Below are positions 1 through 7,019 of a stretch of 16,686 nt of DNA, piece after piece. The notes beneath the pieces are model-generated. The model searched no databases and had not been told where the DNA came from. It worked only from the letters and a program-made list of their open reading frames with translations. The translations under genes and the position numbers were made by a program. The number at the start of each line of letters is the position of its first letter. Positions within the stretch are counted from its first letter, which is position 1. The stretch is from positions 16,403 through 33,088 of the forward strand of contig MSXM01000076.1 of assembly GCA_002083565.1 (NCBI GenBank), given 5' to 3'. Source of the stretch: Nitrospira sp. ST-bin4 (GTDB lineage Bacteria > Nitrospirota > Nitrospiria > Nitrospirales > Nitrospiraceae).

Positions 1-2
1 CG

Positions 3-1046
3 CCGCCGTCTCCGCACGCTGCCGGGTCCTCTGCTCCATCGGCAGGTTCGGCGTTTGTCCATGCATCGGCGTTACGCACGATGGCGACGTCTCCCACGGC
101 CAATCTCCTTGTCACGACCGGCGATGACGGTCTGCTGAAGGTCTGGAATCCCGGAAAAGGAACGCTCTTGCGTCGGCTGAAGCTGGCCGCGCCGGCCAGT
201 GCGCTGGGGTTCAGTGCTGATGGGACCATTCTGGCAGCGGGCACCGCTCAGGGAGAGGTCCGTCTGTGGGACACCCGGACATGGCGTGAATTCCCACTCT
301 ATTCGAGCCGTCAGGGGCAGATCAATGCACTGCAATTTCTTCCCGGCAATCGATTGCTGGCCATTGCGGGAGAGCAGCCGAAGGTGTCGATCGTGGACTT
401 GAATACGCGCGAGGTGGTGAAGGAACTCTTGCATATGAGCGCGTCTGAGTCCTGCGATGGGAAGGGATGTGTCAGAAAGCGATCGACGCAAGCGGAGGCC
501 GTGCTCACTCTGGCCATGTTGGACGGCAGTCCATTCCTATTGACCGCTTCACAGACCGGACAGGTTGCCTGGGATATCGAGACGTGGACCGAGATCGACA
601 GGCCTGTTGGATTTCCTGAAAACTGGTCGGGCCTTGGATGGAGACGTTCCTATTTGGCCACGACGGCCCGCACCAGGAATCCCATGGCATCTGCCCTCAC
701 GGTCTGGGATCCGAGGCGCAACGGCCCTGTTGCCGGCCTGGATATATTCACGAATGGAGACACTGAAGTCGTCGAGAAAGGCGCAACGTTGACGCTGGGT
801 GCGTCCCTGGCCGTTGATCCCTTGAATCGATGGGCCGCCACAAGAGTCGGAGAACAGGTGTCCGTCTGGAATCTGGAGGATCAGGAAAGAAAGAAAACAT
901 TCTCGGTGAAAATGCCCTACTTTCTGCATTGGACAGGTGACGGGAAACATTTGGTCGTCTCTACACTCGACCGGAAAGTGCTGGTCTGGTCTGCGGAGAC
1001 AATGGAACCCGCGCACTTCCTTCTGGACCCCGCCGTCACACGGTAA
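3..1046 (+). CDS. WD40 beta-propeller protein, 5'-truncated by the window edge
   Basis: A C-terminal portion of a WD40-repeat protein, 347 residues in the window. The first ATG is at 81, but the frame is open to the left edge, and the blade that runs into that ATG needs the residues before it: upstream codons give a Pro/Ser/Ala-rich linker, then FVHASALRT joining SPTANLLVTTGDDG and LLKVWN. There is also no Shine-Dalgarno sequence before 81. I therefore infer that translation starts outside the window. WD40-like blade ends are visible as LLKVWN, EVRLWD, QVAWDIETW, ALTVWD, VSVWNLED and VLVWSAE, suggesting six or so blades. No enzymatic motif is present, so the likely role is a protein-interaction scaffold; the partner is unknown. 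A full protein could carry a kinase, caspase-like or other N-terminal domain that cannot be seen here. The stop is followed 42 nt later by a short perfect inverted repeat. Confidence 0.8.
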   Translation, partial: PPSPHAAGSSAPSAGSAFVHASALRTMATSPTANLLVTTGDDGLLKVWNPGKGTLLRRLKLAAPASALGFSADGTILAAGTAQGEVRLWDTRTWREFPLYSSRQGQINALQFLPGNRLLAIAGEQPKVSIVDLNTREVVKELLHMSASESCDGKGCVRKRSTQAEAVLTLAMLDGSPFLLTASQTGQVAWDIETWTEIDRPVGFPENWSGLGWRRSYLATTARTRNPMASALTVWDPRRNGPVAGLDIFTNGDTEVVEKGATLTLGASLAVDPLNRWAATRVGEQVSVWNLEDQERKKTFSVKMPYFLHWTGDGKHLVVSTLDRKVLVWSAETMEPAHFLLDPAVTR

Positions 1047-1339
1047 CGCACTCTTCCTGACCAATTCTGCTGTAATCGTGCTTCGCTGCGATCGACTGGT
1101 CGATCGTGAGGCGTATCTCGTGAAGCATGAAGCGCAGGACGGAAAGGGAGGAAGTCCCATCTTGGTTTGCGAGATGCGGTTCGACAGGCTCACCGTCCTG
1201 AGCGATATGCGTTGAGGTTCTACTCCAAGTGGAACACTGCCGTCCGGGTCAAATAGGAAGATTGGCCATAGGGTTTCTTCACGCGGCTGTTCTGTGTACA
1301 ATGCCGCGCGATTTCAGTTGCACCGTTCTGTGAGGATGA
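1047..1339. other. Intergenic region between the WD40 gene and the topoisomerase VI operon
   Basis: No convincing gene is seen in these 293 bases. A weak promoter-like -10 (TACAAT at 1297-1302) lies about 38 nt before the topoisomerase VI B start, but the sequence 17 nt upstream of it (TTTCTT at 1274-1279) is a poor -35, so this is only a candidate. A GAGG core at 1332-1335 sits just before the ATG at 1340 and is a plausible ribosome binding site with tight spacing. Confidence 0.4.
1089..1106. repeat. Perfect 8-bp inverted repeat, hairpin or operator-like
   Basis: CGATCGAC and GTCGATCG are separated by TG, an 18-base near-palindrome 42 nt after the WD40 stop codon. As RNA it would form a tight hairpin with few loop bases. 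No U-run follows, so it is not a classical intrinsic terminator. As DNA it could be a dimeric protein binding site upstream of the topoisomerase operon. Function is inferred only from symmetry. Confidence 0.35.
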
Positions 1340-3448
1340 ATGACCAAGAAACACTCAACGCCACCATCGACTGCTGCTTCGACTACCGCCAAGCCATTGT
1401 CTGAATCGCCCGCGCAGAAGAAAGCCGCAAAGCCGGAGCAGCAGGTGACCGCCGTCGAAATGGGCGCGCGCCAGCGGGAAATCTCCGTCTCGGAGTTTTT
1501 CACAAAGAACCGGCACCTGCTTGGCTTCGACAATCCGCGCAAGGCGCTGTTGACCTGTGTGAAGGAAGCGGTCGACAACGCATTGGATGCCTGCGAGGAA
1601 GCCGGCATTCTGCCCGATGTTACGGTGCGGCTGGAGATCGCTGCGACCAATGGAGCGCCGCCGCCGGCCAGCCAGGCCACGCGGTTCCGGATCACGGTGA
1701 CGGACAACGGCCCCGGCATCGTCCGTCAGCAGATTCCGAGGATTTTTGCGAAGCTGCTCTACGGTTCCAAGTTCCACCGCATGAGAATGAGCCGGGGCCA
1801 GCAGGGGATCGGTATTTCCGCCGCCGGCATGTACGGCCAGCTGACGACCGGCAAACCGGTGACGATCATTTCGCGCACCGGGCCGCGCGCCGCCGCGCAT
1901 TTTTTTGAAGTGCAGATCGACACGAAGAAGAACGAGCCGCTGGTGCATGAGAATAGGCAGATTGAATGGGAGCAGCCGCAAGGTACGCAGGTCGCGATTG
2001 AAGTCGAAGGCAAGTACCAGAAAGGCCGGACGTCGGTCGACGAATGGCTGGAACAAACATCCATCGCCAACCCCCACGTCAAACTGACGTATCGCACACC
2101 GGAAGGGGAGACGAAGGAATATCCCCGCACCTACCATGAACTGCCGCCGTCGCCGCGGGAGATCAAGCCGCATCCCTACGGCATCGAATTCGGGATGTTC
2201 CTCAAGATGCTGCAAGACACGAAGAGCCACTCGGTGTCCGGATTGTTGGCGAGCGATTTTTGCCGGGTCTCGCCGCAATTGGCTGATGAAATCTGCAAGG
2301 CAGCGAAGGTGTCGCCGCACACGAAGCCGCGCGATCTGAAGGGATCTGCCGCCGAAACGTTGTATCGGACCATCCAGGATACGAAGATCATGGCGCCGCC
2401 GACAAATTGCCTGTCGCCGATCGGCGAGAAAGCGATTCTGTCCGGTCTCTACAAACAGATCAAAGGCGAGTTTTACACGGCGGTGAGCCGGCCTCCGGCG
2501 GTGTATCGCGGCAATCCCTTCGTCATCGAAGCGGGGCTGGCCTACGGGTCTGCGCCTCAGGATCAGAACAAGCCCCGGCAGCCGGCGATGCCGAAAGCGG
2601 AAGGCGAGCGGGATGAGGAAGATTCGGAACTCGCGCGCGTGATCCGTTATGCGAACCGTGTGCCGTTGCTCTACCAGCAATCAGCCTGTTCGACGTTCAA
2701 AGCGGTTCTGAGCACGACGTGGAAAAATTACGGCGTCACGCAATCCCGCGGCGCGTTGCCGGGCGGGCCGATGGTGATATTCGTCCACATGGCGTCGGTC
2801 TGGGTACCCTTCACGAGCGAATCCAAAGAGGCGATCGCCGACTACGACGAAATCCAGAAGGAAATCACGTTGGCCTTGCGCGAGTGCGGCCGGCGGCTGG
2901 GATTATTCTTGCGCCGCCGTGAACGGGCTGCGAGCGAATACCGGCGGAGAAACATCTTTGAGTTGTACATCGAGGAAGTCGTTGAGGCCTGCAATCGACT
3001 CAAGGGCGGCACGCTGCCGAAAGAAAAACTCAAGGCGCAGCTCCAGAAGATCGCCACCTCGCGCACCGGCGGACTGAAGACCGATGAGGCGCTGGGCAAG
3101 ACCGGCGCAGGGCCTGAAGGCTTGCCCCATTCCATCATCGTGACGGCAGAAGGAGTCGAAGGTGAAGTCGATCTTGCCGCTCGGGTGCAGGCCGATGCCG
3201 CAACAACGCCGGTCGAACCGAATCCGCCCGGCGATACAGCGCCGATTGCAAAAGAGGCCAAGGGACAGGGAAAGAAAGCGACCAGCACAAAGGCGAACGG
3301 TGCCAAGCCTCCCAAGGGGAAGGCGGTTCAGATGCCGCTCTTCAACGGGCCTGATCGAGCAGCCAAGCCAGATAAACGAGACAAACGAGATAAACAAGAC
3401 AAACCAAACAAGCCGGTTCCCGCTTCGAAGCCGCGAGGAAAGAAATAG
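1340..3448 (+). CDS. top6B: DNA topoisomerase VI subunit B (GHKL ATPase subunit)
   Basis: The ATP-binding subunit of type IIB topoisomerase VI, which dimerises on ATP to drive duplex passage through the break made by subunit A. The GHKL Bergerat fold is complete: N-box EAVDNALDAC with E76, N80 and D83; G1 box DNGPGI at 122-127; G2 box GQQGIGIS at 153-160. An H2TH-like middle domain spans about 270-345, and the transducer runs about 350-555, with ANRVPLLY at 438-445 and the presumed ATP-sensing switch lysine K496 in SVWVPFTSESKEAIA. At 702 residues it is longer than typical archaeal B subunits (about 60 kDa). The excess is a ~30-residue Ser/Thr/Ala/Lys-rich N-terminus and a ~130-residue low-complexity C-terminal tail. 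The tail is rich in Lys and Pro and holds QMPLF at 664-668, similar to a sliding-clamp-binding motif. The downstream A-subunit gene starts 5 nt after the stop, so the two are surely co-transcribed. Topoisomerase VI is typical of archaea and plants and sporadic in bacteria. Confidence 0.97.
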   Translation: MTKKHSTPPSTAASTTAKPLSESPAQKKAAKPEQQVTAVEMGARQREISVSEFFTKNRHLLGFDNPRKALLTCVKEAVDNALDACEEAGILPDVTVRLEIAATNGAPPPASQATRFRITVTDNGPGIVRQQIPRIFAKLLYGSKFHRMRMSRGQQGIGISAAGMYGQLTTGKPVTIISRTGPRAAAHFFEVQIDTKKNEPLVHENRQIEWEQPQGTQVAIEVEGKYQKGRTSVDEWLEQTSIANPHVKLTYRTPEGETKEYPRTYHELPPSPREIKPHPYGIEFGMFLKMLQDTKSHSVSGLLASDFCRVSPQLADEICKAAKVSPHTKPRDLKGSAAETLYRTIQDTKIMAPPTNCLSPIGEKAILSGLYKQIKGEFYTAVSRPPAVYRGNPFVIEAGLAYGSAPQDQNKPRQPAMPKAEGERDEEDSELARVIRYANRVPLLYQQSACSTFKAVLSTTWKNYGVTQSRGALPGGPMVIFVHMASVWVPFTSESKEAIADYDEIQKEITLALRECGRRLGLFLRRRERAASEYRRRNIFELYIEEVVEACNRLKGGTLPKEKLKAQLQKIATSRTGGLKTDEALGKTGAGPEGLPHSIIVTAEGVEGEVDLAARVQADAATTPVEPNPPGDTAPIAKEAKGQGKKATSTKANGAKPPKGKAVQMPLFNGPDRAAKPDKRDKRDKQDKPNKPVPASKPRGKK
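3371..3415 (+). repeat. In-frame degenerate 9-bp tandem repeat at the end of the topoisomerase VI B gene
   Basis: Five consecutive 9-nt units read GATAAACGA, GACAAACGA, GATAAACAA, GACAAACCA and AACAAGCCG; the first four fit GAYAAACVA and the last is degraded. They encode the basic stretch DKRDKRDKQDKPNKP (residues 678-692). The AT-rich, AAA-lysine codon use differs from the GC-rich body of the gene. Because 9 is a multiple of 3, gain or loss of units would keep the frame, so length variation between strains is likely. Confidence 0.7.
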
Positions 3449-3453
3449 GACGT

Positions 3454-4557
3454 ATGGCCGCCAAGCAGAGAAAGACCACCACGGTTGAAAGGAAGCTCAT
3501 CGGCGTGGCCGACGTCGTTATCACGGCGGCGGAACGGTCGAAGGATCCGACGCTCGAGATCCCGATTCGCGCTCTGTCGAATGTTTCGTTCAATGCACGC
3601 AAGGGCTTGATTGAGATGGGGAGCAAGAAGCAGGCTCGCTCTTTTTTTAATGTCGGCATGGCCAAGAAATTCATGCAGACGGTGTTGGTAGCGGATGCGT
3701 TGTCGGAATTGCAGCGGGCGGAGCTGACGACCTCGCTTCGAGAAATTTACTATCGGACGAAACACACCATCCAGGATTCGCATGAAAACACGTTCGACAC
3801 GCAAGACGAATCTGATCCGGTGATTGAGGATCTGGAAGTCTCGCTCTCTGCGTTGCGGGAAGAGCTGCATGTCCGCGCGGAAAACAGCGGCAGCATCGTC
3901 GGGCCGGTCGTGTTCGGCGATGACGGGGATCGCGTGGATTGTGCCAGGCTGGGCAAGGGCGGCTATTCAGTGCCCTCGATCGTGGAACCGGAGTATCTGG
4001 AGATCCGGCGCTGCACGGCGGACTTCGTCCTGCTCGTTGAAAAAGGCACTCAGTGGAACCGGTTGTCGGAAGATAAATTTTGGCGGCGCTACAACTGTGT
4101 GTTGCTGACGGGTAACGGCCAGCCTCCTCGCGGTGTCCGTCGATTGGCGAGACGGCTGCATGAAGAACACCGGCTGCCCGTCTACGTGTTGGTCGACAAC
4201 GATCCGTGGGGCTACTACATTTATTCCGTTATCAAACAAGGCTCGATCAATCTGGCGTTTGAAAGCCAGCGCATGGCAATTCCAAAAGCTAAGTTTATCG
4301 GTTTGTCGAGCGCCGACCCCGAACGCTACGAGCTGCCGCGCAACGTCGGCATCAAGCTCAATGAGAAGGACATTGCGCGCGCGAAAGAATTGATGAATTA
4401 TGAGTGGTTCAAAAAGCCGGCGTGGCAGGCGGAGATCAAGCGGATGCTCACGAGCGGGCTCAAGTACGAGCTCGACGCGCTGGCGAACAAGGACTTTCAG
4501 TATCTGACCAAGAAGTATCTGCCGAGAAAGCTCAAAGAGAAAGACTGGCTGGACTAG
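3454..4557 (+). CDS. top6A: DNA topoisomerase VI subunit A (Spo11-like cleavage subunit)
   Basis: The DNA-cleaving subunit of topoisomerase VI, homologous to eukaryotic Spo11. It makes a transient double-strand break through a 5'-phosphotyrosyl link. The winged-helix (CAP-like) domain carries TSLREIYYRT, with Y100 (the second Tyr of IYY) the expected nucleophile. The Toprim domain has its conserved Glu in LLVEKGTQW (E196) and the metal-binding DxD in VLVDNDPWGYYIY (D248, D250). The glycine-rich LLTGNGQPPRGVRR (217-230) and C-terminal YELPRNVGIKL are also typical of the family. At 367 residues it is normal length (archaeal A subunits are about 45 kDa). The start lies 5 nt after the B-subunit stop. 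AGGA overlapping that stop is close to the ATG and suggests translational coupling. No key residue is missing, so the A2B2 enzyme should be active. Confidence 0.97.
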   Translation: MAAKQRKTTTVERKLIGVADVVITAAERSKDPTLEIPIRALSNVSFNARKGLIEMGSKKQARSFFNVGMAKKFMQTVLVADALSELQRAELTTSLREIYYRTKHTIQDSHENTFDTQDESDPVIEDLEVSLSALREELHVRAENSGSIVGPVVFGDDGDRVDCARLGKGGYSVPSIVEPEYLEIRRCTADFVLLVEKGTQWNRLSEDKFWRRYNCVLLTGNGQPPRGVRRLARRLHEEHRLPVYVLVDNDPWGYYIYSVIKQGSINLAFESQRMAIPKAKFIGLSSADPERYELPRNVGIKLNEKDIARAKELMNYEWFKKPAWQAEIKRMLTSGLKYELDALANKDFQYLTKKYLPRKLKEKDWLD

Positions 4558-4594
4558 TCCGCAGTTTCGTATCTGGTCGGTCAGTTGAAGGAAA

Positions 4595-4693
4595 GAGCTT
4601 ATGGCGTATGGCTTATGGCACGAGACCGGAGAATGAATCAGAGGGCCCATGCGCTGATCCGATCACGTGCTATACGCCATCAGCTATACGCTC
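4595..4693. repeat. Imperfect inverted repeat with 7-nt iterated arms
   Basis: The left arm (4595-4622) contains GCTTATG, GCGTATG, GCTTATG and GC in tandem. The right arm (4666-4693), read on the minus strand, contains GCGTATA, GCTGATG, GCGTATA and GC. The arms match at 22 of 28 positions with a 43-nt loop, and two of the six mismatches would be G-U pairs in RNA. It starts 38 nt after the topoisomerase VI A stop and ends 57 nt before the helicase ATG, so it could act as a 3' stem-loop of the topoisomerase transcript. The 7-nt periodicity within the arms is what sets it apart from an ordinary terminator, and no U-run follows. Confidence 0.65.
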
Positions 4694-4750
4694 CTGTTCC
4701 CAACGGGATTTGCTTGCCTCGCTGAGCGCTCTCGCTTCTACGAACCCCCT

Positions 4751-6310
4751 ATGAAAACTTTGCCCGCCTGGACTGCGCCTCTTCGGGACTGGCAGCGCCG
4801 CGCCCTATCGGCGGTGTGCGCCCATCCGGCCATGGATTTTCTGGCGATGGCCACGCCTGCCGCCGGGAAAACGCGCTTTGCCCTGGCTGTTGCGCATCAC
4901 TATCTGGCGGCAGGGGCTGCGGTCAGAGTACTGGTGGTGTGTCCGACCAATCACTTGCGCGGGCAATGGTCGGACGCCGCCGGCAAGATCGGTCTGCACC
5001 TTGATCCGGCCTTGACGAATGAACAGGCCGTGGAAGCGTCTGACTATCACGGCGCCGTGGTGACCTATCAGCAAGTCTGCCTGGCCCCGGCGATCTTTCA
5101 GCGAGCCTGTAAGAGTAAAAAGACCCTGCTCATTCTCGACGAGCTGCATCACGCCGGCGACGGAAAGAACTGGGGGAAAGCGCTCCGTACCGCTTTTGAG
5201 CCGGCGGTGTTCCGGCTGATTCTGTCCGGCACACCATTCCGCTCGGATAACAATCCAATCCCCTTCATTCGTTATGAGCAGGGGGAGAGCCGGGCCGATT
5301 TCGCCTATGGCTATACCGACGCGATCGGCGACGGTGTGTGCCGTCCGATCGTGTTCCCCAGTTACGAGGGCGAGCTGACCTGGTTTTCCGAAGGCCGTGA
5401 GCATACGGCCACGTTTGAAGACGGCCTCACGTTCGATCGGCAGCGGGAACGGTTGAAGACGGCGCTGTTGCAAGAGACTTGGCTCGGTCCGGTCATTGCC
5501 GATGCCCATGCGCAGCTCACCCGATTGCGCAAGGAAGAACAACCGGACTCAGGCGGACTGATCGTGAGCATGGATCAAGACCATGCCCGCTGGGTGGCGG
5601 ATCTCGTCGGTCGCATCACCGGCGTCAAAGCGGCCGTCGCGGTCTCGGACGATCCAGCTGCATCCGGCGTGATTGAGGACTTTGCCGGACACAAGAAACA
5701 GCAATGGCTGGTTGCGGTCAATATGGTGAGTGAAGGCGTGGACATTCCACGTCTTCGTGTCGGCGTATACGGTACGAACGTGCTGACAGAAATGTATTTC
5801 CGGCAGGTGGTCGGGCGGTTCGTCCGGATGCAGGACGGGATGCCCAAGCCGCAACGGGCCTGGCTCTATTTGCCTAAAGATCCGGTCCTGGCTCATTACG
5901 CGAGGCAGATCAAGGCGGAGCGCGATCATGTGTTGGAAGATATCATGCCGGCCGGCCAGCGGGACCTCTTCGGCCGTGTTACGGTCTCGACGAACGAGTA
6001 CATGCCGCTGATGGCCGTGGCCAGGGTGGACAGCGTGATCGGCGAGGAGGACGTGAGAGGGGAGAGCCAGACGGCGCTCTCAGCTGAACCGCCGGTCTCA
6101 CTCCATGAGCAGAAGCAGGATCTGCGCGAACTCCACCGGTTGCTCGTCAGTGCTGTTGCGAGAGCGGGTGGTATCGACCATCGCCGGCTGAACGCCGAAT
6201 TGATCGCGCGCACCGGGAGCCGTGTCGATCAAGCCACGGTCGAGCAGCTTCGGAAGCGCATTCAATTGTTGGAGCGATGGAAGGATCAAGGTTACGACGG
6301 GAAGCGGTGA
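4751..6310 (+). CDS. Superfamily 2 DEAD/DEAH-type helicase
   Basis: An ATP-driven SF2 nucleic-acid helicase or translocase of 519 residues. Motifs in order: Q-like WTAPLRDWQ at 7-15; Walker A ATPAAGKT at 34-41 (K40); ALRVLVVCPTN-like motif Ia region at 57-67; Walker B DELHH at 130-134; motif III SGTPF at 159-163; second RecA domain from about 265; motif V NMVSEGVDIP at 324-333; motif VI QVVGRFVRM at 352-360 with presumed arginine fingers R356 and R359. After the core comes GQRDLFG (402-408), whose QRDLF resembles a sliding-clamp-binding motif, then a charged helical C-terminus with no nuclease or zinc domain. The ATG at 4751 is chosen because the only longer start, GTG at 4667, lies inside the right arm of the inverted repeat and would add a non-conserved leader. 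No Shine-Dalgarno is visible. The nearest known relatives are generic SF2 helicases of the XPB/type III restriction type. The substrate is unknown; position after topoisomerase VI suggests a DNA role. Confidence 0.88.
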   Translation: MKTLPAWTAPLRDWQRRALSAVCAHPAMDFLAMATPAAGKTRFALAVAHHYLAAGAAVRVLVVCPTNHLRGQWSDAAGKIGLHLDPALTNEQAVEASDYHGAVVTYQQVCLAPAIFQRACKSKKTLLILDELHHAGDGKNWGKALRTAFEPAVFRLILSGTPFRSDNNPIPFIRYEQGESRADFAYGYTDAIGDGVCRPIVFPSYEGELTWFSEGREHTATFEDGLTFDRQRERLKTALLQETWLGPVIADAHAQLTRLRKEEQPDSGGLIVSMDQDHARWVADLVGRITGVKAAVAVSDDPAASGVIEDFAGHKKQQWLVAVNMVSEGVDIPRLRVGVYGTNVLTEMYFRQVVGRFVRMQDGMPKPQRAWLYLPKDPVLAHYARQIKAERDHVLEDIMPAGQRDLFGRVTVSTNEYMPLMAVARVDSVIGEEDVRGESQTALSAEPPVSLHEQKQDLRELHRLLVSAVARAGGIDHRRLNAELIARTGSRVDQATVEQLRKRIQLLERWKDQGYDGKR

Positions 6311-6330
6311 GTCAGCCACATGGCGGCCGA

Positions 6331-6633
6331 TCAATTCGTAGCGGCTTCTTTCTCGCGCAGGTACTTGTCGAACAGGAAGGTGCCGAACGGCAGGATAGAG
6401 GCGACAAAGGCCTGTATGCAGAATCTGTTGTCCCATCGATATGCAGTGCGCAGCCTGACCAGCTGGCCGACATAGAGCAGAAACAAAATGCCGTGGATCG
6501 CCCCCACGATTCTGACGGCCAGCGGCATCCCCATGAAGTACTTCATCGGCATGGCGATGCACAGCAGGATCAGAAAAGACGTCCCCTCCGCTAACGCGGT
6601 CATCCTAAATGCTCGGATCGGACTCATTGGCAT
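6331..6633 (-). CDS. DUF3817-like integral membrane protein
   Basis: A 100-residue membrane protein. The signature ALAEGTSFLILL then IAMPMKYFMGMP (14-37) followed by VGAIHGILFLLYV (43-55) matches what I know of the DUF3817 family: a short N-terminus, a Glu-Gly at the start of helix 1, a Met-Pro-x-Lys-Tyr motif and an His-Gly in helix 2. Three transmembrane segments are predicted near 17-30, 41-58 and 72-88, with a charged C-terminal tail. Function in the family is unknown. The start at 6633 gives MPMSPIRAF; a start at 6627 is possible. An upstream extension to 6699 is open but lacks a better ribosome binding site. The gene converges on the helicase gene, with 20 nt between stops. A good minus-strand sigma-70-like promoter lies at 6744-6772. 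Confidence 0.82.
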   Translation of the reverse strand: MPMSPIRAFRMTALAEGTSFLILLCIAMPMKYFMGMPLAVRIVGAIHGILFLLYVGQLVRLRTAYRWDNRFCIQAFVASILPFGTFLFDKYLREKEAATN

Positions 6634-6743
6634 CGATCTTTCTGCTTCTCTAAACGAAGTCTGTCGTGAGGTAACATGAAACGCTCGCAGCCGATACACC
6701 TGGACGCGGTTCGTGCGGTGTTCAGGCGGATAAGCCTGCGCAC

Positions 6744-6772
6744 ATTGTCATGAACTTTTAAACAAGTGTCAA
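6744..6772 (-). promoter_or_regulatory. Sigma-70-like promoter for the DUF3817 gene
   Basis: On the minus strand TTGACA (6772-6767) is a perfect -35 and GACAAT (6749-6744) a 4/6 match to the -10, with exactly 17 nt between. Transcription would start near 6737 and leave a leader of about 100 nt before the ATG at 6633. The leader begins with a small hairpin, CAGGC-TTATCC-GCCTG. The promoter overlaps a short inverted repeat (CATTGTCA and TGTCAATG), which could bind a regulator. Confidence 0.55.
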
Positions 6773-6964
6773 TGAGACCCGCCGGGATAAGACCTTCAAG
6801 CTGGCCTGCCTATTCGTGAATGCACTTTTCCGTAATTTCCGGTCCGTTCCGGAGTCCGCAAGACGCGGCGCCAGCGACAGACTCGAAGGAGCCCTCAACA
6901 TATCTAACGAGCGGTTCTCTCTGGAGGGGTGGGAGTGGAGCAGGGGCCGGGGAGTATCGGACCA

Positions 6965-6996
6965 CACACCCCACGGCTGTCAGGCCGTAGGGTGTG
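6965..6996 (-). terminator. Strong stem-loop after the 74-residue membrane protein gene
   Basis: CACACCCCACGGC (6965-6977) pairs with GCCGTAGGGTGTG (6984-6996) at 12 of 13 positions around a 6-nt loop. It lies 23 nt beyond the stop codon of the minus-strand gene 7020-7244. There is no run of U after it in either direction, so it may be a transcript-stabilising 3' stem or a factor-dependent terminator rather than a classical intrinsic one. Confidence 0.45.
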
Positions 6997-7019
6997 CACT
7001 GTACCGCGATCCGATCGGC

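Larger units (their letters stand above)
6634..7019. other. Intergenic region between two minus-strand genes
   Basis: These 386 bases hold the promoter at 6744-6772 and the stem-loop at 6965-6996, both oriented for minus-strand genes. The remaining sequence shows no conserved coding pattern. The open frames across it are short, have no ribosome binding site and run antisense into the neighbouring gene. Confidence 0.5.

Noticed and set aside
1176..1190. GGTTCGA-containing segment as a tRNA T-arm
   Set aside because: No acceptor or anticodon stem can be drawn around it.
937..1215. Plus-strand open frame overlapping the end of the WD40 gene
   Set aside because: It overlaps the WD40 frame, has no ribosome binding site, and its translation has no recognisable pattern.
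1355..2680. Minus-strand open frame of 441 codons opposite topoisomerase VI B
   Set aside because: Same reasoning: Arg-rich shadow with no domain, opposite a gene with complete catalytic motifs.
4667..4750. GTG start giving a 28-residue extension of the SF2 helicase
   Set aside because: The extension is read from the right arm of the inverted repeat and the following spacer, and looks like non-coding sequence.
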